DNA of 64,000 nucleotides from Rhodoferax_B sp049316285 (GCF_049316285.1 NZ_JBMOXA010000012.1:138935-202934), one strand, 5' to 3'. Numbered from the stretch's first letter, positions 51,444-60,790 are shown. The notes: generated from the sequence alone by a model not told the origin. Numbers and translations are program-made.

Positions 51444-52997
51444 TTAGACTGAACGCAGTCGAAAACGTGCCACTACCTCGGCAAGTTGTGTGGCCTGGTC
51501 GCGTAGCGAGGCAGAAGCCGCAGCCGACTGCTCTACCAGCGCGGCGTTTTGCTGCGTCATGCTGTCGAGCTGGCCTATGGCGGTGTTCACTTCAGACAAA
51601 CTTTGTGTCTGGTTTTGCACCGTGCTGGCCATCTCGCCAATGATGTCGGCCACGCGTTTCACGGCGCTCACCACCTCGGTCATGGTGCTGCCGGCTTCAC
51701 TGACAAATCTGGAGCCGGCCTCTACCTGGTCGACCGAACTGGCGATCAGGGTTTTGATCTCGCGTGCGGCGTCGGCACTGCGTTGCGCCAACATACGCAC
51801 CTCGCTGGCGACCACTGCAAATCCACGCCCTTGTTCGCCTGCCCGGGCCGCTTCTACGGCGGCGTTGAGCGCCAGGATATTGGTTTGAAAAGCGATGCCG
51901 TCGATCACGCTGATGATGTCGCCTATCTTGCGCGACGCGGCTTGAATACCGTCCATGGTGCTGACCACACGCGCCACGGCTTGCCCGCCCTGTAAAGCCA
52001 CATCCGAGGCGCTGTTCGCCAACTGATTGGCCTGTTGTGCTGCGCTGGCGCTCTGGCGCACGGTCTCGGTCACTTGCTGCATGGCGGCCGAGGTTTGCTC
52101 AAGACTGGAGGCCGTTTGTTCGGTGCGCATCGACAAGTCGCTGCTGCCGTTGGACACCTCTCGGCTGGCCACAGATATGCTGTTGGCACTTTGCTTGACG
52201 GTGCCTACAGACAAGTTCAAGGCTTCTTGCATACGTGCCAATGCGCGCAGCAGATCGCCCAGCTCGTCGGAGCGATTGGCATGTAGGTCCAGGCTTAAAT
52301 CGCCGGAGGCAATGCGGTCGGCACTGTTGGTGGCGTAGCGCAGCGGTTGTGTGAGGGAGCGTGTCAGCACCCAGCCTATGACCGCACCTATGCTCATGGC
52401 GACGGCCACCAGCAGCCATATGCCCCACAACACGGCGCTGTAGCTGGTGCTGGCGTCGGCGTAGGCCGTGCTGGCCCCTTGGTCGTTGAGTTGTATCAGT
52501 TTGTTGATGGCGTCGGTGGTGGCGCGGAAGGCGCGGCGCGAGTCGTTGCGTAGCCAGTTCAGCGCAGCATCTTGGTTGCCGTCACGCAGCAACAACAACA
52601 ATTGCGGCTGCGTGTTTTTGTAATTGGCGATGCTGGCTTTGAAGTCGTCAAAAAGCTTGCGTTCGTCGGCGCTGGAGATGCTGGTCTCGTAGGCACTCAA
52701 CAGCTTGGGCACCACCTCCCATTGTTTGGCCAGGCGCTCGTTTTCTTCTTGCCGCGCCTTTTCGTCGCCGCCCAAAAGCATTTGCAGCTCGGCACGGCGC
52801 ATCTGGTTCAAGGCTTCGTTCAGGCTGCCGAGTTGCTGGGTGCTGGGCAACCAGTTGGTGGCCAGATCGGTGACGTTGGCCTGTACCCGGTTGACGCGGT
52901 TGACCGCAAACAAACCCATGATCAACATCAGCAGGAGCAGGGTGCCAAACCCCAGTCCTAGTCTTAGGCCCACGCGCAGATTCGACAGCAACTTCAT
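51444..52997 (-). CDS. Methyl-accepting chemotaxis protein
   Basis: A 517-residue chemoreceptor. TM1 is at ~12-32, then a four-helix-bundle periplasmic sensor (~35-185), TM2 (~190-212), a HAMP domain (~213-265), and the cytoplasmic signalling hairpin with tip sequence IDGIAFQTNILALNAAVEAARAGEQGRGFAVVA. No C-terminal pentapeptide for CheR tethering is visible (it ends VVARFRLRSV). The start at 52997 follows AAAGGT. It is an isolated receptor; the ligand is unknown. Confidence 0.95.
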   Translation of the reverse strand: MKLLSNLRVGLRLGLGFGTLLLLMLIMGLFAVNRVNRVQANVTDLATNWLPSTQQLGSLNEALNQMRRAELQMLLGGDEKARQEENERLAKQWEVVPKLLSAYETSISSADERKLFDDFKASIANYKNTQPQLLLLLRDGNQDAALNWLRNDSRRAFRATTDAINKLIQLNDQGASTAYADASTSYSAVLWGIWLLVAVAMSIGAVIGWVLTRSLTQPLRYATNSADRIASGDLSLDLHANRSDELGDLLRALARMQEALNLSVGTVKQSANSISVASREVSNGSSDLSMRTEQTASSLEQTSAAMQQVTETVRQSASAAQQANQLANSASDVALQGGQAVARVVSTMDGIQAASRKIGDIISVIDGIAFQTNILALNAAVEAARAGEQGRGFAVVASEVRMLAQRSADAAREIKTLIASSVDQVEAGSRFVSEAGSTMTEVVSAVKRVADIIGEMASTVQNQTQSLSEVNTAIGQLDSMTQQNAALVEQSAAASASLRDQATQLAEVVARFRLRSV

Positions 52998-53094
52998 GTC
53001 TGACCTTTCGTTTGGACCCGCAAGCGCAGGCACAAACGAAAAGTAACACGCTCTTTTGGCGTTGTGTAATTTTTTGTTCGCTATAAATAAAATA

Positions 53095-53127
53095 GCGGCC
53101 TACGCACGCTGTGTATACGTAGACCGC
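53095..53127 (-). terminator. Probable terminator after the GST gene
   Basis: A 10-bp stem with one mismatch (GCGGTCTACG and CGTAGGCCGC on the minus strand) with a 13-nt loop, then TATTTTATTTAT. It begins 10 bp after the GST stop. Confidence 0.65.
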
Positions 53128-53136
53128 CTTTTAGGT

Positions 53137-53742
53137 TTAAGCCAGACCTTCAGCCTTCAACGCTGCTTGCACACCCGGACGTGCGGCCACACGGGCGCGG
53201 TAGGCGGCCAGGTTGGCCAGGCCGCTGATGTCCACACCCACCTTGGACGCCCAGTTGGTGACGGTGAACAAGTAGCCGTCAGCCACCGAGAAGTTCTCTC
53301 CCAGCAGATAGGTTTTGCCCTTGAGTTCGCCGTCCAGCCACTTCAGGCGCGAGAGCAATCTGTCGCTTGCAATGGTCTTGGCTTCGGCTGGCATGGCGGG
53401 GTTGAACAGAGGCGAAAAACCCTTGTGCAACTCGGTGCCTATGAAGGTCAGCCATTCCTGCAGGCGGTAACGCGCCATGGTGCCGTTGGCCGGCGCGAGG
53501 TTTTTGCCGGCGGCCTGGTCGGCAATGTATTGCACGATGGCCGGGCCTTCGCGCAGGCGTTCGCCGTTGTCCAGCTCCAGCAGCGGCACGTAGCCCAAGG
53601 GGTTGATGGTGTAGTAGTCGGTGCCGTCGGGCAACTGGTGGGTTTTGGTGGGCGCTGGCACGGCTTCGAAGGCCAGGCCGGATTCGTGCAGTGCGATGTG
53701 CGGGGAGAGAGAGCAGGCGCCAGGGGAGTAATAAAGCTTCAT
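53137..53742 (-). CDS. Glutathione S-transferase, beta-class-like
   Basis: A 201-residue GST. The N-terminal thioredoxin domain is MKLYYSPGACSLSPHIALHESGL (Cys10 in the beta-class position), with NPLGYVPLLELDNGERLREGPAIVQYIAD for glutathione binding, followed by the all-helical C-terminal domain. The start at 53742 gives the canonical KLYYSPGACS. It is a monocistronic gene with its own terminator, and its divergence from neighbours suggests a general detoxification role. Confidence 0.94.
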   Translation of the reverse strand: MKLYYSPGACSLSPHIALHESGLAFEAVPAPTKTHQLPDGTDYYTINPLGYVPLLELDNGERLREGPAIVQYIADQAAGKNLAPANGTMARYRLQEWLTFIGTELHKGFSPLFNPAMPAEAKTIASDRLLSRLKWLDGELKGKTYLLGENFSVADGYLFTVTNWASKVGVDISGLANLAAYRARVAARPGVQAALKAEGLA

Positions 53743-53896
53743 GTGATGGGTTCCTGAAGTGACAAGCGAACGGCCAATAAACAACTGGAGAACAGCTGGT
53801 TTGTCTCCATCCCACACGAGGCATGTAGGGCGACCAGCCGGGCTTGCATGCTAGCGGGTTCTGCGGCTTTGCGCAGGCGCCACAGCAGCTTGCTTT

Positions 53897-54856
53897 TCAG
53901 CTTTTGCCCTGGCTGGCTTCGCGGAAATCGCGCGGGCTGAAACCAGTGTGCTGGCGGAACACGCGGCTGAAGTGCGAAAGGTTGTTGAAGCCCGCGCTGA
54001 GTGCGATCTCGGTGATGGCACGGCCGTGCTGGGCCGGGTCACGCAGTGTGCGTACACAGGCTTCCAGGCGCAGGCGCTGGATGCTGCCGGCCAAGGTGTC
54101 TTCGTCCCCGGCAAAGGCGTTGTGCAGCAGGCGTTTGCTGCAGTTCAGCGCTTGGGCGATGCGCTCTATGGTCAAACCCGGCTCATGTAAATGCTGCGCC
54201 ACGAAGTCAAGCACACGGTCGCGCAGCGCCATTTGCTGGGTGGTGGCGCTGGTCTGGCCGGCCAGCTCTTGCAGCGACAGCCGCACCAACTGGGTGATCA
54301 GTTCCCCGGCGCCACGCGCGGCATCGGCGCTCATGTGTGGCAGCTCCTGGTAGGTGCTGCGCATGGTGTCCAGCGCCACACGCGAAATGCCGTTCTGGCC
54401 GCCGGCCTGGCGTGCCATCAAGTGTTCCAGCCGTAGGTCGCGCGACAGCACGGCGGCCTTGGGCAGCATTACGATCAGGTGGTTGGAGCGCTCGGGGTTG
54501 GACACGGTGTAGCTGCCGCTGGTGTCGTACAGCGTCCAACTGCCGGGCCGTACCCAGGCTTGGCGCCCGGCCTGTTCCACACCGGCATTGCCCTGCCATG
54601 GGGCGACGATCTTGATGTAGCCAGCTTCGCTTTTGCGCGCCATCTCGGGTGTGCGCAACACGCGGTGGCGGTTGGCTTCCAGCCGGGTCAGCACCACGTC
54701 GCCGGCGCGTGCGGCCGCAATGTGGCCGTCGAATGTGGTGTCGCCGTACAGGTCGGAGTCGAGCCCGCCGAAATGTGACCACACCCACTCGCGCCACTGC
54801 GGCGCGCGCTCGCGTGGGGCGAGGTCGTCGGTGCTCAGTTGGGTGGGTTGAACCAT
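53897..54856 (-). CDS. AraC family regulator (FeaR-like ligand domain)
   Basis: A 319-residue regulator. The N-terminal ligand domain (~20-190) contains PQWREWVWSHFGGLDSDL and is of the AraC-binding-like-2 type found in FeaR. A C-terminal double helix-turn-helix (~215-315) reads HLHEPGLTIERIAQALNCSKRLLHNAF...ITEIALSAGFNNLSHFSRVFRQHTGFSPRDFRE. It is divergent from an aldehyde dehydrogenase gene across 163 bp. FeaR controls an aldehyde dehydrogenase of amine catabolism, so the pair may respond to an aldehyde or amine; the inducer is unknown. Confidence 0.93.
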   Translation of the reverse strand: MVQPTQLSTDDLAPRERAPQWREWVWSHFGGLDSDLYGDTTFDGHIAAARAGDVVLTRLEANRHRVLRTPEMARKSEAGYIKIVAPWQGNAGVEQAGRQAWVRPGSWTLYDTSGSYTVSNPERSNHLIVMLPKAAVLSRDLRLEHLMARQAGGQNGISRVALDTMRSTYQELPHMSADAARGAGELITQLVRLSLQELAGQTSATTQQMALRDRVLDFVAQHLHEPGLTIERIAQALNCSKRLLHNAFAGDEDTLAGSIQRLRLEACVRTLRDPAQHGRAITEIALSAGFNNLSHFSRVFRQHTGFSPRDFREASQGKS

Positions 54857-55019
54857 GGTGGGGAATTATGGCGGCGCGTGGCGTATCCGCTTGAGCCCTA
54901 GGGTTTGCCTGTAGCGGTCTGCGCTCTCAGACAAGTGCTTAGTGCATCGTCAGCACAGCAGCCGGGGCTGCGATTTTTTAGCATGGGTGTATCTGTACCC
55001 GGAGCACTAGGAGCACTTC

Positions 55020-56471
55020 ATGACGCAAATTTCGATGTTGATCAACGGCCAGGCCCGCGCGGCCAGCAACGGTGCCACCTTTGAGCGCCGCAACCCGCTG
55101 GACAACAGCGTGGCCACCACGGCACCAGCAGCCACCCAAGACGACGCCATAGCCGCTGTAGACGCCGCTGCGGCCGCGTTCCCGGCCTGGGCAGCGATGG
55201 GCCCCGGCGAGCGCCGTGGGCTGCTGCTGAAGGCCGCTGCGGCCCTGGAAGCCAAGACACCCGCCTTTATTGAAGCCATGGCCGCCGAGACTGGCGCTTC
55301 CGGCCTGTGGGCCGGCTTCAACGCACACTTGGCGGCCGGCATGTTTTTGGAAGCCGCGGCCTTGACCACGCAGATCAGCGGTGAGTTGATTCCATCCGAC
55401 GTACCCGGCAGCCTGGCCATGGGGGTGCGCCAAGCGGCTGGTGTGGTGCTGGGTATTGCGCCGTGGAATGCGCCGGTGATCCTGGCCGTGCGCGCCATTG
55501 CCACGCCGCTGGCCTGTGGCAACACGGTGGTGTTGAAGGGTTCGGAACTGTGCCCCAAAACCCATGGCCTGATCATCGAAGCGCTGCAGGAAGCCGGTTT
55601 GCCCGCCGGTGTGGTGAACTTTGTGACCAACGCCCCGGCCGATGCGGGTGCCGTGGTCGAGGCCATGGTGGCACACCCGGCGGTGCGGCGTATCAACTTC
55701 ACCGGTTCCACCAAGGTGGGCCGCATCATTGCGCAAACCTGCGCCAAGTATCTGAAGCCGGTGGTGCTGGAACTCGGCGGCAAAGCGCCAATGGTGATTC
55801 TGGACGACGCCGACATCGACGCCGCCGTCGCCGGTGCGGCCTTTGGCGCGTTTGCCAACTCGGGGCAGATTTGCATGTCCACGGAGCGCATCGTGGTCGA
55901 CCAGTCGATTGCCGATGAATTCGTGGCCAAGTTCGCCGCCAAAGCCCAAAGCCTGCCGCTGGGCGACCCCCGCAAGGGGCCGGTGGTGCTGGGTTCGGTG
56001 GTTGACATGGCAACCGTCACACGTTGCAACGCGCTGATCGACGACGCCTTGGCCAAGGGTGCCAAGCTGGTGTGCGGCGGCAAGGCTGAGAACACGCTGA
56101 TGCCCGCCACGCTGCTGGACCATGTCACGCCCGAGATGACGATTTACCGCGAAGAATCGTTTGCCCCGGTGAAGGCCATCGTGCGTGTGAACGGGGTGGA
56201 GGAGGCGATTGCCACGGCCAACGACAACGAGTTTGGCTTGTCGTCCGCCGTCTTCGGCAAGGACATCGCGCGTGCCTGGAACGTGGCCAAGCGTATCGAG
56301 TCCGGTATTTGCCACATCAACGGCCCCACGGTGCATGACGAAGCGCAAATGCCGTTTGGTGGCGTGAAGAGTTCGGGTTATGGCCGCTTTGGTGGGCGTG
56401 CCGGGGTTGAGGCGTTTACCGAGCTGCGCTGGATCACCATGCAGACCACGCCACGGCACTATCCGTTCTAA
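55020..56471 (+). CDS. NAD(P)-dependent aldehyde dehydrogenase
   Basis: A 483-residue aldehyde dehydrogenase. Catalytic Glu is in LELGGKAPMVI and nucleophile Cys in NSGQICMSTERI. The coenzyme-binding FTGSTKVGRIIA and APWNAPVILAVRAIATPLACGNTVVLKGSE are also clear. The sequence resembles salicylaldehyde/vanillin/benzaldehyde-type enzymes more than the betaine branch, but the substrate is unproven. AGGAGCACTTC precedes the ATG. It is probably controlled by the divergent AraC regulator and ends at a strong terminator. Confidence 0.94.
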   Translation: MTQISMLINGQARAASNGATFERRNPLDNSVATTAPAATQDDAIAAVDAAAAAFPAWAAMGPGERRGLLLKAAAALEAKTPAFIEAMAAETGASGLWAGFNAHLAAGMFLEAAALTTQISGELIPSDVPGSLAMGVRQAAGVVLGIAPWNAPVILAVRAIATPLACGNTVVLKGSELCPKTHGLIIEALQEAGLPAGVVNFVTNAPADAGAVVEAMVAHPAVRRINFTGSTKVGRIIAQTCAKYLKPVVLELGGKAPMVILDDADIDAAVAGAAFGAFANSGQICMSTERIVVDQSIADEFVAKFAAKAQSLPLGDPRKGPVVLGSVVDMATVTRCNALIDDALAKGAKLVCGGKAENTLMPATLLDHVTPEMTIYREESFAPVKAIVRVNGVEEAIATANDNEFGLSSAVFGKDIARAWNVAKRIESGICHINGPTVHDEAQMPFGGVKSSGYGRFGGRAGVEAFTELRWITMQTTPRHYPF

Positions 56472-56482
56472 AACGCGGGCGT

Positions 56483-56498
56483 TGTTTCACGTGAAACA
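56483..56498. other. parS centromere site 1
   Basis: TGTTTCACGTGAAACA, a perfect 16-bp parS palindrome recognised by chromosomal ParB. It lies between the aldehyde dehydrogenase stop and its terminator. Confidence 0.93.
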
Positions 56499-56503
56499 TG
56501 GAG

Positions 56504-56534
56504 CGGCCACCCTAGCGGGTGGCCGTTCTTCTTT
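56504..56534 (+). terminator. Rho-independent terminator, possibly bidirectional
   Basis: A 9-bp perfect stem CGGCCACCC-TAGC-GGGTGGCCG followed by TTCTTCTTT. It serves the aldehyde dehydrogenase gene and lies 7 bp from the stop of the convergent FMN reductase gene. Confidence 0.85.
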
Positions 56535-56541
56535 AGAGTGT

Positions 56542-57138
56542 TTAGAGCACAGGAATCGTCAACCGGCGGGCGGCGAACAACACCTGGTCAATCACCGCCT
56601 GCACATGTTTTTCACTGGCGGGGTTGGCCAGTTTGCCTTCAGCATCAAACGCATCGGCCGCGTGGCCCAGCGCAAAGTTCTGCGGTGCCACCCAGCAGTG
56701 CAGGTTCAACAGCAGGGGTGCCAAATGGCTTTGTGAACGCAGGCCACCTAGCGCGCCGGGCGAAGCGCTCAACATACCAACCACTTTGCCGCGAAACGAC
56801 TTGAAGCCATCGCCCCAATCAGCATGGTTTTTCACCGGGCTGGAGCACCAGTCTATGGTGTTTTTCAGCAGCGCCGGGTAGCTGGCGTTGTATTCGGGCG
56901 TGCAGATGATCCAGGCTGGATGCGCGTGCAAGATGCCTTTGAGGCGGATCACATCGGCGGGTGTGCCTTCGGCTTCCAGGTCAGCGTTGTACATGGGGAT
57001 ATCGAAATCGGCGAGTTCGATATGGGTCACCTCTACCTCGCTGGCGCGCGCCAGGGCGGCGGTGGCGTTGGCAAGTTTGCGGTTCCAGGAATTTTTGCGG
57101 GTGCTGCCCGCGAAGACGAGTAATTTCATGTGAAACAT
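56542..57138 (-). CDS. NADPH-dependent FMN reductase-like flavoprotein
   Basis: A 198-residue flavodoxin-fold protein. The FMN phosphate loop is KLLVFAGSTRKNSWNRKLA, the family motif is TPEYNASYPALLKNTIDW, and GKVVGMLSASPGALGGLRS follows. It reduces FMN, quinones or azo compounds with NADPH. The start is either ATG at 57138 or the one at 57129. A degenerate parS-like sequence (57122-57137, 13/16) overlaps both. It is convergent with the aldehyde dehydrogenase. Confidence 0.92.
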   Translation of the reverse strand: MFHMKLLVFAGSTRKNSWNRKLANATAALARASEVEVTHIELADFDIPMYNADLEAEGTPADVIRLKGILHAHPAWIICTPEYNASYPALLKNTIDWCSSPVKNHADWGDGFKSFRGKVVGMLSASPGALGGLRSQSHLAPLLLNLHCWVAPQNFALGHAADAFDAEGKLANPASEKHVQAVIDQVLFAARRLTIPVL

Positions 57139-57329
57139 TGCACCATAAAACCGCCCGGTTGAGCATGCTGCGACAACCGCGTTGCCTATGGGCCTTCAGC
57201 ACCCACATGGCGAAAAAACAGGCAGGCCGGTAAAATCGAGGGCTGTCGGGCGGCTCCACCGTGATGCTGGCCCGCCCACGCAAATTTTTTGCGTCCCTGC
57301 GACCACCGCGCTCCAAGCGCCACACCCCA

Positions 57330-59336
57330 ATGCTTTACCCTGAAGAATTCGATGTCATCGTCGTCGGCGGCGGCCATGCCGGTACCGAAGCTGCTCTTGC
57401 CTCCGCACGCATGGGCTGCAAAACCCTGCTGCTGACCCACAACATCGAGACGCTGGGGCAGATGAGCTGCAACCCGTCCATCGGCGGCATTGGCAAGGGC
57501 CATCTGGTCAAAGAGGTCGACGCAATGGGCGGCGCAATGGCCTTGGCGACCGACATGGGTGGCATCCAGTTCCGCATTCTCAACTCCAGCAAGGGCCCGG
57601 CCGTGCGTGCCACGCGCGCCCAGGCGGACCGTGTTTTGTACAAGGCGGCCATACGCCACATGCTGGAAAACCAGCCCAACCTCTGGCTGTTTCAGCAGGC
57701 GGTGGACGATTTGATGGTCGAAGGCAACCGCGTGGTCGGCGCCGTCACACAGGTCGGCATCCAGTTCCGCAGCCGCACGGTAGTGCTGACGGCGGGCACT
57801 TTCTTGGACGGCAAGATCCACGTGGGGTTGAACAACTATGCGGCTGGCCGTGCGGGTGATCCGCCTGCGGTGTCGCTGTCGGCACGTTTGAAAGAATTGA
57901 AGTTGCCGCAAGGCCGCCTGAAAACCGGCACACCGCCGCGTATCGACGGCCGTAGCATCGACTACAGCCAATGTGCCGCGCAGCCTGGCGACGGCATGCC
58001 GGGCGGGGTAGGCGACCGCGTGCCGGTGTTCAGCTTCATGGGCAATGCGGCCATGCACCCGCAACAGGTGCCGTGCTGGATCACCCATACCAACGAGCGT
58101 ACCCACGACATCATCCGCTCGGGCTTCGACCGCAGTCCCATGTTCACCGGCAAGATTGAAGGTATTGGCCCACGTTATTGCCCCAGCGTGGAAGACAAGA
58201 TCAACCGCTTTGCCGACAAGGAAAGCCACCAGATTTTCCTGGAACCCGAAGGCCTGACGACCCACGAGGTCTACCCCAACGGCATCTCCACCAGCCTGCC
58301 GTTCGATGTTCAGTACGCCTTGGTGCGCTCTATGAAGGGCCTGGAAAACGCCCACATCCTGCGCCCGGGCTACGCCATCGAATACGACTACTTCGACCCG
58401 CGTGGCTTGAAGAGCAGCTTTGAAACCAAGGTGATCGATGGGCTGTTCTTCGCCGGTCAGATCAATGGCACCACGGGTTATGAAGAGGCCGCCGCACAAG
58501 GCATGTTTGCCGGTATCAACGCCGCACTGCAATGCCGCGAAGAAGCCGCCTGGTTGCCGGGTCGCGACCAGGCCTACCTGGGTGTGCTGGTAGACGACCT
58601 GATCACCAAGGGTGTGACCGAGCCTTACCGTATGTTCACCAGCCGCGCCGAGTTCCGCCTGCAACTGCGTGAAGACAACGCCGATATGCGCCTGACCGAA
58701 GTGGCACGCAACATGGGCCTGATCGACGACGCTCGCTGGAATGCTTTCAGCCGCAAGCGCGATGCTGTTTCACGTGAAACAGAGCGTCTGAGATCCTTGT
58801 GGATCAGCCCTAAGAACCTGGCGGCAGCCGAGTCTGAGCGGGTATTGGGCAAGGCGATCGAGCACGAATACAACCTGGCTGAGTTGCTGCGCCGGCCGGA
58901 TGTGGCTTATGCACAGCTGATGTCGCTGGATGGCGGCAAGTTCGCCAATGCTGAGCTGCCGGTCAACACTGATGCTGTTTCACGTGAAACAACGGCCGAG
59001 GCTGACTTTGTTGATGCGGTGGTGGAGCAGGTGGAAATCACCGCCAAGTACTCCGGCTACATCGACCGCCAGCGCACCGAGATCGACCGCGCTGCCCACT
59101 ACGAGAACCTGCGTATTCCACAAGAGTTGGATTACCTGCAGGTCACGGCACTGAGCTTTGAAGTGCGCCAACGCCTGAGCAAGCTGCGCCCTGAAACCTT
59201 GGGCCAGGCGTCGCGCGTGTCGGGCGTCACACCCGCCGCCATTTCTTTGCTGCTGGTGCATTTGAAGAAACACGGCTGGCGTGATCGCGTGGTGGCTGCG
59301 GAAGTGCAGACTACCCAAGTGCAGGCCGCAGCATGA
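57330..59336 (+). CDS. mnmG: tRNA uridine-5-carboxymethylaminomethyl modification enzyme MnmG (GidA)
   Basis: A 668-residue FAD protein that with MnmE modifies wobble uridine 34 of certain tRNAs. The dinucleotide motif is DVIVVGGGHAGTEAALASARMG; GQMSCNPSIGGIGKGHLVKEVDAMGG and NGTTGYEEAAAQGMFAGINAAL are diagnostic. It starts at MLYPEEFDV (57330); a longer frame adds a non-homologous lead. It is longer than E. coli MnmG (629 residues), partly from a loop DAVSRETTAEADFVDAVV. Two perfect parS sites lie in its coding sequence, both read as VSRET. The rsmG start overlaps its stop (ATGA). Confidence 0.97.
   Translation: MLYPEEFDVIVVGGGHAGTEAALASARMGCKTLLLTHNIETLGQMSCNPSIGGIGKGHLVKEVDAMGGAMALATDMGGIQFRILNSSKGPAVRATRAQADRVLYKAAIRHMLENQPNLWLFQQAVDDLMVEGNRVVGAVTQVGIQFRSRTVVLTAGTFLDGKIHVGLNNYAAGRAGDPPAVSLSARLKELKLPQGRLKTGTPPRIDGRSIDYSQCAAQPGDGMPGGVGDRVPVFSFMGNAAMHPQQVPCWITHTNERTHDIIRSGFDRSPMFTGKIEGIGPRYCPSVEDKINRFADKESHQIFLEPEGLTTHEVYPNGISTSLPFDVQYALVRSMKGLENAHILRPGYAIEYDYFDPRGLKSSFETKVIDGLFFAGQINGTTGYEEAAAQGMFAGINAALQCREEAAWLPGRDQAYLGVLVDDLITKGVTEPYRMFTSRAEFRLQLREDNADMRLTEVARNMGLIDDARWNAFSRKRDAVSRETERLRSLWISPKNLAAAESERVLGKAIEHEYNLAELLRRPDVAYAQLMSLDGGKFANAELPVNTDAVSRETTAEADFVDAVVEQVEITAKYSGYIDRQRTEIDRAAHYENLRIPQELDYLQVTALSFEVRQRLSKLRPETLGQASRVSGVTPAAISLLLVHLKKHGWRDRVVAAEVQTTQVQAAA
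58766..58781. other. parS centromere site 2 (inside mnmG)
   Basis: A perfect TGTTTCACGTGAAACA within mnmG, encoding part of DAVSRET. The surrounding 21 bp are repeated exactly 210 bp downstream. Confidence 0.93.
58976..58991. other. parS centromere site 3 (inside mnmG)
   Basis: A perfect TGTTTCACGTGAAACA in the same reading frame as site 2, 70 codons later, within a segment that looks inserted relative to E. coli MnmG. Confidence 0.93.
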
Positions 59337-60010
59337 GCGAGCGTGCCACCGAATACGCCGTGAAGTTGGCCGACGCCGCTGCCCAGTTGGGCATCAACTT
59401 GTCGGCTACGCAGCAAGACTTGCTGCTGCAGTACATCGCCATGATTGGCAAGTGGAACAAGGTCTACAACCTGACCGCGCTGCGCGACCCGGCGGAGATG
59501 TTTTCGCACCATCTGCTGGACAGCCTGGCTGCGGTGCCGCCGCTGCAGAAACATCTGCAGGGCAGGGCACAAACAAAGAACACCAGCGCGCAGTTGCTCG
59601 ACGTAGGCTCGGGTGCCGGTTTGCCCGGTGTGGTGTTTGCCATCTGCTGCCCCGAGTTGACTGTGCGTTGTGTCGATACCGTGGGCAAGAAGGCCGCGTT
59701 TGTGCAGCAGGTGGCGGTGGAATTGAAACTCGCCAATCTGCGCGGCATCCATGCCCGTGTGGAATCGCTCACAGACAAATACGACGTGGTCAGTTCACGC
59801 GCCTTCGCCTCGTTGTTGGACTTCAGCACCTGGTCACGCAGTGCCTTGGCGGACGACGGTGTTTGGTTTGCCATGAAGGGCAAAACGCCAACGGAAGAGC
59901 AGGCCGCTTTGCCCGCCGACGTGCAGGTGTTTCACGTGGAACAACTCCAGGTGCCCGGCTTGGATGCCGAACGTTGCATTGTCTGGCTGCGCAAAACACA
60001 GGTGGGCTAA
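59333..60010 (+). CDS. rsmG: 16S rRNA m7G527 methyltransferase RsmG (GidB)
   Basis: A 225-residue SAM-dependent methyltransferase that modifies G527 of 16S rRNA. Landmarks are QYIAMIGKWNKVYNLTALRDPAEMFSHHLLDSLA, the SAM loop LLDVGSGAGLPGVVFAI and VSSRAFASLLDFSTWS. It overlaps mnmG by four bases in the conserved mnmG-rsmG order. A fourth parS site lies near its 3' end. Confidence 0.96.
   Translation: MSERATEYAVKLADAAAQLGINLSATQQDLLLQYIAMIGKWNKVYNLTALRDPAEMFSHHLLDSLAAVPPLQKHLQGRAQTKNTSAQLLDVGSGAGLPGVVFAICCPELTVRCVDTVGKKAAFVQQVAVELKLANLRGIHARVESLTDKYDVVSSRAFASLLDFSTWSRSALADDGVWFAMKGKTPTEEQAALPADVQVFHVEQLQVPGLDAERCIVWLRKTQVG
59928..59943. other. parS centromere site 4 (inside rsmG)
   Basis: TGTTTCACGTGGAACA, which on the other strand is TGTTCCACGTGAAACA, the consensus parS form. 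It encodes VFHVEQ in RsmG. Confidence 0.88.
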
Positions 60011-60169
60011 GGGCGTTTTTCAGTTGGCACGGCGTCATCCCCGGGTCATAACGTGCCGTGGCCCAGCGTTTGCACTGCGAATAATCTCCGTCGCGTAAAC
60101 TCCAGCCTTCTCAGCATTTACGCGCACAAGCCGTAAATGCCCAAACTGTCCCCCCTAGGTGATTTGCCC

Positions 60170-60784
60170 ATGTTCGGTGTTTCCGATTTCGGCGCTTTTG
60201 TTGTCGCCATCATTGTGTTTTTGTTGATCCCGGGACCGGGCAATTTGGCGCTGATTACCTCCACCGGCAAAGGGGGCATTCGCGGCGGTTTGGCCGCCAC
60301 CATGGGCTTGATCGCCGGTGATCAAGTATTGATGTGGCTGGCCGTGGCCGGTGTCGCCGCCATTCTCACCGCCACGCCCGCTGCCTTTGTCGGTGTGCAG
60401 TGGCTAGGCGCCATCTACTTGGCGTGGCTGGGTTTCAAGATGCTGCGCTCCCAGCCGGGCGATGCGCCTATTCTGAACATCAAGGCCGGTCACTACTTTC
60501 GCCAGGCGCTGACCATCACCTTGCTCAATCCCAAGGCCATCGTCTTCTACATGGCCTTCTTTCCGCTGTTCGTCGACCCGGCGCAGCACCGCGGTTTGCT
60601 CACCTTTGGTGTGATGGCGGCGACCGTGGCCACCCTGACTTTTCTGTACGGCCTGATCGCCGTGCTGCTGACGTATTTTCTGGCGGAGCGCATGCGTGCC
60701 AATCCCGCCGTTTCACGCGGGCTGGAACGGCTCGCCGGCGTGTTTCTCATCGGCTTTGGCATCAAGCTGGCGCTCTCTAAATAG
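60170..60784 (+). CDS. LysE/RhtB family exporter
   Basis: A 204-residue inner-membrane protein with about six helices. AIIVFLLIPGPGNLALITSTGKGGIRGGLAATMG has the family PGPGN motif, with QALTITLLNPKAIVFYMAFFPLFVDP later. The ATG at 60170 (MFGVSDFGAF) has AGGTGA at 7-nt spacing and is preferred to an earlier ATG at 60137. It sits between rsmG and parA, interrupting the usual rsmG-parA adjacency, and ends 6 bp before parA. Confidence 0.9.
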   Translation: MFGVSDFGAFVVAIIVFLLIPGPGNLALITSTGKGGIRGGLAATMGLIAGDQVLMWLAVAGVAAILTATPAAFVGVQWLGAIYLAWLGFKMLRSQPGDAPILNIKAGHYFRQALTITLLNPKAIVFYMAFFPLFVDPAQHRGLLTFGVMAATVATLTFLYGLIAVLLTYFLAERMRANPAVSRGLERLAGVFLIGFGIKLALSK

Positions 60785-60790
60785 GCATCC

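Noticed and set aside
57122..57137. A fifth parS-like sequence, AATTTCATGTGAAACA
   Set aside because: Only 13 of 16 positions match, and the central CACGTG is changed to CATGTG, so it is probably not a ParB site.
57186..58664. A 492-codon minus-strand open frame
   Set aside because: Antisense shadow of mnmG.
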